Shown here piece after piece: positions 59,468 to 64,000 of a DNA stretch of 64,000 bases (positions within the stretch are counted from its first letter, which is position 1; each line of letters opens with the position of its first letter). The notes beneath the pieces are model-generated. The model ran no database searches. It saw only the letters and a program-made list of their open reading frames with translations, and was not told where the DNA came from. Both the position numbers and the translations under genes were made by a program. Location of the stretch: NCBI RefSeq assembly GCF_001418085.1, contig NZ_LIQH01000036.1:62001-126000 (forward strand). Reading direction: 5' to 3'. The DNA is from Lacinutrix algicola. GTDB taxonomy: Bacteria; Bacteroidota; Bacteroidia; Flavobacteriales; Flavobacteriaceae.

Positions 59468-60664
59468 CTATTTAATAATTTTAAGTGTTTTTCCAACCTT
59501 TATAAAAGCTTCAATAGCCTTGTCTAGATGGATTTGTTCGTGTGCTGCAGAAAGTTGAACTCTAATACGTGCTTTTTCTTTAGGCACTACAGGAAAGAAG
59601 AAGCCAATAACATAAATACCTTCTTTTAATAGCATGTTTGCCATTGTTTGAGATAGTTTAGCATCATATAACATTACAGGAACAATTGCCGAGTCACCAT
59701 CAATAATATCGAAACCAGCAGATTTCATTCCTTTTTTAAAGTAATTGGTATTGCTTTCTAGTTTATCTCTTAAAGAGGTATCGTTTTTAAGCATATCGAA
59801 TACCTTGATAGAGGCGCCAACAATAGCAGGAGCTAAAGAATTAGAGAATAAATAAGGTCTTGAACGTTGACGTAAAAGGTCTATTACTTCTTTTTTTGCA
59901 GTAGTATAACCACCCATTGCTCCACCTAATGCTTTACCAAGCGTTCCAGTAATAATGTCTACACGACCCAATACTCCTTTTTCTTCTAAAGTACCTATTC
60001 CTGTTGCGCCAATAAAACCAGTTGCATGGCATTCGTCAATCATTACCAATGCATCGTATTTATCTGCTAAATCACATATCTTATCTAGAGGTGCTACTAA
60101 TCCATCCATAGAGAAAACACCATCTGTTACTATTATTTTGTGTCTTGCTCCATTTTTATTAGCATCAATTAATTGTTGCTCTAAGTCTGCCATGTCGTTA
60201 TTTTGGTAACGGTAACGTGCGGCTTTACATAAACGAACACCATCTATAATTGAAGCATGATTTAAAGAATCTGAAATTATTGCATCCTCTTTTCCTAATA
60301 AAGGTTCAAAAACACCACCATTAGCATCGAAGGCTGCTGCATATAATATTGTATCCTCTGTACCGTAAAAATCGGCTATTTTTTGTTCTAATTCTTTGTG
60401 AATGTCTTGAGTACCACAAATAAAACGAACAGAACTCATTCCAAAACCATGAGTATCCATAGCATCTTTTGCTGCTTGAATTACATCTGGGTGAGACGAT
60501 AAGCCTAAATAGTTGTTTGCGCAAAAGTTTAATACTGTTTCTCCTGTACTTAAAGTAATCTCTGCACCTTGTGGTGATGTGATTATACGTTCTTCTTTGT
60601 AAAGTCCGTTATCTTTAATGTCTTTTATTTCTTGTTGTAAGTGTTGTTGTATTTTACCGTACAT
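59468..60664 (-). CDS. kbl: Glycine C-acetyltransferase (2-amino-3-ketobutyrate CoA ligase)
   Basis: 398 residues, the normal length. PLP-dependent oxoamine synthase fold: [65 protein letters not shown] and the PLP Lys in [16 protein letters not shown]. It cleaves 2-amino-3-oxobutyrate with CoA to glycine and acetyl-CoA in threonine breakdown. It starts 40 bp after the AddA-like gene and has its own promoter-like box. Confidence 0.96.
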   Translation of the reverse strand: MYGKIQQHLQQEIKDIKDNGLYKEERIITSPQGAEITLSTGETVLNFCANNYLGLSSHPDVIQAAKDAMDTHGFGMSSVRFICGTQDIHKELEQKIADFYGTEDTILYAAAFDANGGVFEPLLGKEDAIISDSLNHASIIDGVRLCKAARYRYQNNDMADLEQQLIDANKNGARHKIIVTDGVFSMDGLVAPLDKICDLADKYDALVMIDECHATGFIGATGIGTLEEKGVLGRVDIITGTLGKALGGAMGGYTTAKKEVIDLLRQRSRPYLFSNSLAPAIVGASIKVFDMLKNDTSLRDKLESNTNYFKKGMKSAGFDIIDGDSAIVPVMLYDAKLSQTMANMLLKEGIYVIGFFFPVVPKEKARIRVQLSAAHEQIHLDKAIEAFIKVGKTLKIIK

Positions 60665-60689
60665 GCTTATTTTTTATTAATTGATTGTA

Positions 60690-60697
60690 CAAATTTA
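60690..60697 (-). promoter_or_regulatory. -7 promoter box of kbl
   Basis: On the minus strand TAAATTTG, an exact TAnnTTTG match, 25 bp before the kbl start; a weak -33. Confidence 0.45.
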
Positions 60698-60704
60698 TAA
60701 AACA

Positions 60705-63700
60705 TTAATTATAAGTTTTAATTGTTATGCCCTTATTAATGTATAAAAGGAGTTTTTTAGTGACTTTAAAATCCATTTCTTCTAAAACGTCTTGGTAATC
60801 GTGTAATTGGTGTTGGTATTTAGGATTATGTAATCCTGTTTTGTAATCTATAATTACTGCTTCATTTTTGTTGTTTATTACCAAGCGGTCTGGTCTGTAT
60901 AATTTACCAGTTTTAGAAATAATATCACGTTCGTTATAAATGGTGTTACCTTCTGTATAATAAGATTTTAAATCAGGATGATTTATAATTTCTAGTATTG
61001 ATGTTTTTAAAGCTTTTGCTTGGGTTGTATTTATTGTTCCATTGCTTTCAAAATCGTTAATTGCAAAATCAACATCGTTTTCTGTTTTTATGTGTTCCAT
61101 AATATCATGGACCAAGTTCCCTTTTTCTATAGCATCTTCGTGTTTGGTGTCCCAAAGATATCCAGAGTTTGCAATTACTTTAATATTATGATCTTCTTTT
61201 GCTGTAGATATAAATTCTTGTTGTTCTATGGTTTTAATACTTAGTTCTTTCTCTTTTGATTCTGTTTTTTGTGGAGTTCCAAAACTATAAATGGTTTCGG
61301 TGTCTTTCCAATGTCCAGTATTCATTAAATAATCTATTAGTAGACCAGAGTAAGATTTTAAGTTTAATTCTCCTTTTTTATTAATGTCTTTTTTTCCTAT
61401 AATATATAATTGTTCTACAGGCCTAGTTAATGCTACGTATAATAAATTTAGACTGTCTAGCTCTAATTCGGCTTGATGTCTTGCATAAATAGATTTGCCT
61501 TCTTCTCCATAAGATTCGAAAGTTTTATTGTAATTTAATAAAGCGTATTTAAAGCCGTTATAGTTTTCAGGATTTAAAGTAAACCATTCTTTAGGCTCAA
61601 TGTCTTCATATATATTAATATCAGCATACGGGAAAATAACAACCGGAAATTCTAAGCCTTTAGATTTGTGAATAGTCATTATTTGTATCGCATCTTGCTC
61701 TTGTGGTGAAACAATACTAAGCTTATCTTTTTTAGAGTTGAAATACTCTAGGTAAGAAGATAAGTCTGAAATATTTTTTTGTGAATATTCTAAAACTGTA
61801 TCCAAATAAAATTGAACATAAGCGTTTGATGTTTCTACTAATTTGAAGCTTCTTACAACCGTTTCAGCTAAATCGAATAACCCTTGTTGTACTAATAGGT
61901 TTGGGTTAATGTTAATTTCGAAAGTTTCAAAGCTTTTGAAAAAATCTTCTGAATCTAAAAATAAATGTTTCTTAAAAAAATCATGTTTGTCTTTAATGGC
62001 ATATTTATCAGCTAAAAAATCTAAAATATTAACTTTGCATTCTGTATCATTTGGGTTTACTAACACCGTAAGTACATTATTTATTAGTTGTACTTCTGGT
62101 GCATTATTAATAAGCATTGTTTCACTAGACGTAATCTTTAGATTTTGACCACTAAGAAATTCAGCAATAGCAATTCCATGTTTTTTCTTTCTAACAAGAA
62201 TACAAATGTCTTTTAAGGCGTAGCCATTTTTTTGACAAGCTTTAATTGTATCGTAAACGTGTTGCGTGTAAATTTCATCCTTATCAGTGTCTTCATCTTG
62301 AAAATCGATAAAATTAAGATTTACATATCCTTTTGTGTCTTTAGATGGTTCTTGATGTGATTGTTCATAAAGATTTGAATAGTCTTCCTTTGAGAGTGCA
62401 TGAGTAGAAATATGCTTAAACAACGCATTATTAAAATTAACGATAGTTTCAAAACTTCTAAAATTAGAGCCTAGGTTTTTAACATCTTGTTCTATATAGA
62501 ATGGTTTCGAAGTTTTATTAAACAACTCCATAAACTGTTCTGCTTTACCACCTCTCCATCTGTAAATTGCTTGCTTAGCATCACCAACAATCATGGCAGT
62601 TCCTTTTTCAGATTTAATATTTTCTCCAGATAAAGTGCTATCCACTAATGGTGTTAAATTTTCCCATTGCATTTCCGATGTGTCTTGAAACTCATCTATA
62701 AAATAATGCTTGAATTTTTCACCCATTCGTTCGTATATAAAAGGCGTAGGCTGACCTTTTATTTCCTTGCTAATAATTGCGTTAAACTCGCTAATTAGCA
62801 TTTTGTTTTCTTCAGTTTTAATATCTATTAATTCCTTGTTGATAACTGTTAAAACAGATAGTGGTGTAAGATTTTTGTATATGGCTATTGGTAATAAATA
62901 GCGTTCTGGTAAGGTTTTAGATTTGTAAAACAATGTTTTTAGCTCTTCAATTATGCTTTCAATACTTTGTTTAGTGTCAGCTGTGGCTTTTGCTGTATAG
63001 TATTTTTCGTTCTCTAAATCAGTAGCTAACCTGCCTTCAAAATTTAAATCACTTATTTTGATGTTTTTCAGTTTAATAAAATGTTTTGGAAGGTCGCTAT
63101 ATCTAAAATGATTTTGAGGAATGTTATTATTTTCAATTAGAGTTAAAGCCTTTTCACCAATATCTATACATTCTTTTTCAATGTCTTTAATGGTCTCTTT
63201 TAAAGTTGTTTTAAGTAATGAGAAATCATTAAGAGATTTATCATTCAAGGTTTTTACATATTCTAAATCACTTTCTTTAGTTAATAGCTTTGCTATATTA
63301 TTAAAATCTCTAGAAACGTCCCAACTTTTATCATCGTCAGCTTTTTCTATAGCAAAGTCTACTAGTATTTTTGTTAGCTCCTTATTGGTTCCTGCTTTAG
63401 CTATTAAACGATCTACAGCTTCATTTAATAAGGACTCTGTATCTAATTCTACTTCAAAATTTAATGGTAAATTTAAATCGTGTGCAAAGGTTCTAATTAG
63501 TCTGTGGTTAAAACCATCAATAGTAGAAATATCGAAAGCAGCATAATTATGCATAATGGTGTTTAAAATATCTTTAGCTTTTTTTTGAAGCACCTCAGGT
63601 TTCATCTTTAAATCTTCAACAATATTTGAAAACATTGGATGCGGATTTTTTAAAGAATCGTCTTCAGAAAAAGTCTTCAACATCTCTAAAATACGTGCTT

Positions 63701-63866
63701 TCATTTCACCAACTGCTTTATTGGTAAATGTAATGGCAAGAATATTTCTGAATTGATAATTTCCTGAAGCGGAAAATAAAATTTTAAGATATTCCTTAAC
63801 TAAAGTGAACGTTTTACCACTTCCTGCAGAGGCATTATAGACTTGAAATGAAGAGTTTGACGACAT
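60705..63866 (-). CDS. AddA-like UvrD-family helicase/nuclease
   Basis: 1053 residues. Walker A is in YNASAGSGKTFTLVKEYL (residues about 9-26), motif Ia is ILAITFTNKAVGEMKARIL, motif II is YFIDEFQDTSEMQWENL, motif III is VGDAKQAIYRWRGG, motifs V/VI are IMTIHKSKGLEFPVVIF and LLYVALTRPVEQLYII. The C-terminal PD-(D/E)XK nuclease carries AVIIDYKTGLHNPKYQHQL. As an AddA/RecB-like subunit it unwinds and trims double-strand breaks with the AddB-like partner encoded downstream. RecA and RecJ of this window act in the same pathway. Confidence 0.95.
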   Translation of the reverse strand: MSSNSSFQVYNASAGSGKTFTLVKEYLKILFSASGNYQFRNILAITFTNKAVGEMKARILEMLKTFSEDDSLKNPHPMFSNIVEDLKMKPEVLQKKAKDILNTIMHNYAAFDISTIDGFNHRLIRTFAHDLNLPLNFEVELDTESLLNEAVDRLIAKAGTNKELTKILVDFAIEKADDDKSWDVSRDFNNIAKLLTKESDLEYVKTLNDKSLNDFSLLKTTLKETIKDIEKECIDIGEKALTLIENNNIPQNHFRYSDLPKHFIKLKNIKISDLNFEGRLATDLENEKYYTAKATADTKQSIESIIEELKTLFYKSKTLPERYLLPIAIYKNLTPLSVLTVINKELIDIKTEENKMLISEFNAIISKEIKGQPTPFIYERMGEKFKHYFIDEFQDTSEMQWENLTPLVDSTLSGENIKSEKGTAMIVGDAKQAIYRWRGGKAEQFMELFNKTSKPFYIEQDVKNLGSNFRSFETIVNFNNALFKHISTHALSKEDYSNLYEQSHQEPSKDTKGYVNLNFIDFQDEDTDKDEIYTQHVYDTIKACQKNGYALKDICILVRKKKHGIAIAEFLSGQNLKITSSETMLINNAPEVQLINNVLTVLVNPNDTECKVNILDFLADKYAIKDKHDFFKKHLFLDSEDFFKSFETFEININPNLLVQQGLFDLAETVVRSFKLVETSNAYVQFYLDTVLEYSQKNISDLSSYLEYFNSKKDKLSIVSPQEQDAIQIMTIHKSKGLEFPVVIFPYADINIYEDIEPKEWFTLNPENYNGFKYALLNYNKTFESYGEEGKSIYARHQAELELDSLNLLYVALTRPVEQLYIIGKKDINKKGELNLKSYSGLLIDYLMNTGHWKDTETIYSFGTPQKTESKEKELSIKTIEQQEFISTAKEDHNIKVIANSGYLWDTKHEDAIEKGNLVHDIMEHIKTENDVDFAINDFESNGTINTTQAKALKTSILEIINHPDLKSYYTEGNTIYNERDIISKTGKLYRPDRLVINNKNEAVIIDYKTGLHNPKYQHQLHDYQDVLEEMDFKVTKKLLLYINKGITIKTYN

Positions 63867-64000
63867 TTAATATTTTTAGTACAAGATAAAAACAATTCGG
63901 GTGAAGATTGCTGAAATTTCATTTTTTTAAGAAGAAATCAGAACCGTTTAAAAATCACGTTGTTAAAGTATTATTAAAACAAAAGACATAATATGGGTTT
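63867..64000. other. Intergenic end of the window
   Basis: No complete gene. An ATG at 63994 near the right edge could begin the next plus-strand gene, but only two codons are visible. Confidence 0.3.

Noticed and set aside
1-64000. CRISPR arrays, prophage, IS elements, biosynthetic or defence clusters
   Set aside because: No regularly spaced repeats, no transposase, integrase, phage structural or restriction-modification gene was found in any frame.

Overview
The window is an AT-rich, gene-dense chromosomal segment of a member of the Flavobacteriaceae (Bacteroidetes). The markers are lineage-specific families: the gliding lipoprotein GldH, a GLPGLI-family protein, an IPExxxVDY-family protein, TonB-linked outer-membrane proteins with a carboxypeptidase-like N-terminal domain, and a viroplasmin/RNase H protein. 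Promoters of the Bacteroidetes type (TTTG - about 19 bp - TAnnTTTG) recur, and Shine-Dalgarno sequences are essentially absent. I see no prophage, IS element, CRISPR array or rRNA operon. This is mostly core genome with a few accessory insertions.

Layout. 1-5 kb: the end of an EnvC-like murein hydrolase activator, an acyl-CoA thioesterase, a SPOR/HU-like membrane protein, dprA, two small exported proteins, and tRNA-Asn with its terminator. 5-10 kb: rseP, a SCO-family protein and the ferrous iron operon feoA-feoB-Cys-rich peptide. 10-18.3 kb: a metal-uptake regulon made of a DtxR/MntR-type repressor, a divergent TonB receptor interrupted by one in-frame stop, a ZnuA/MntA-type lipoprotein, an unknown exported protein, an ABC ATPase and two permeases with C-terminal winged-helix-like extensions. 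A near-perfect palindrome lies between the repressor and the receptor. 18.5-24.3 kb: acpP-fabF-rnc-IPExxxVDY-pyk on the minus strand, then purN and an RNase H. 24.2-26.4 kb: a LytTR two-component system whose kinase may be frameshifted near its N-terminus. 26.5-30 kb: a PfkB kinase, a purF-type amidotransferase, and two identical 72-nt stand-alone RNA units. 30-34 kb: an ECF sigma factor with an Asn-rich membrane partner, a lipoprotein and recA. 34-40 kb: a mini-lipopeptide ORF followed by two stem-loops, trhO, ricT, gldH and a class A PBP. 40-44 kb: a secreted Cys-containing peptide, a GLPGLI protein and an outer-membrane beta-barrel protein. 44-53.6 kb: an AhpD-like protein, OsmC, recJ, an MFS exporter, a peptidoglycan-binding protein, a membrane protein, an LpxH-like phosphatase, a 33-residue membrane peptide coupled to queD, a MATE exporter and a universal stress protein. 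53.6-54.3 kb: a decayed response-regulator receiver domain. 54.3-63.9 kb: a hydrolase, an AddB-like nuclease, an OmpA/TSP3 protein, kbl and an AddA-like helicase.

The most coherent accessory function is metal homeostasis: the feo operon plus the DtxR-controlled TonB/ABC system. The most intriguing unexplained element is the pair of identical 72-nt RNA units at 29608-29679 and 29819-29890. Each has its own promoter-like -7 box, a shared upstream GTCTAAAA box and a strong terminator, and the flanks have diverged. The 40.3-44 kb exported peptide/GLPGLI/barrel cassette and the 34.0-34.2 kb mini-lipopeptide locus are the next most interesting. At least two families of short dispersed intergenic repeats are scattered through the window.
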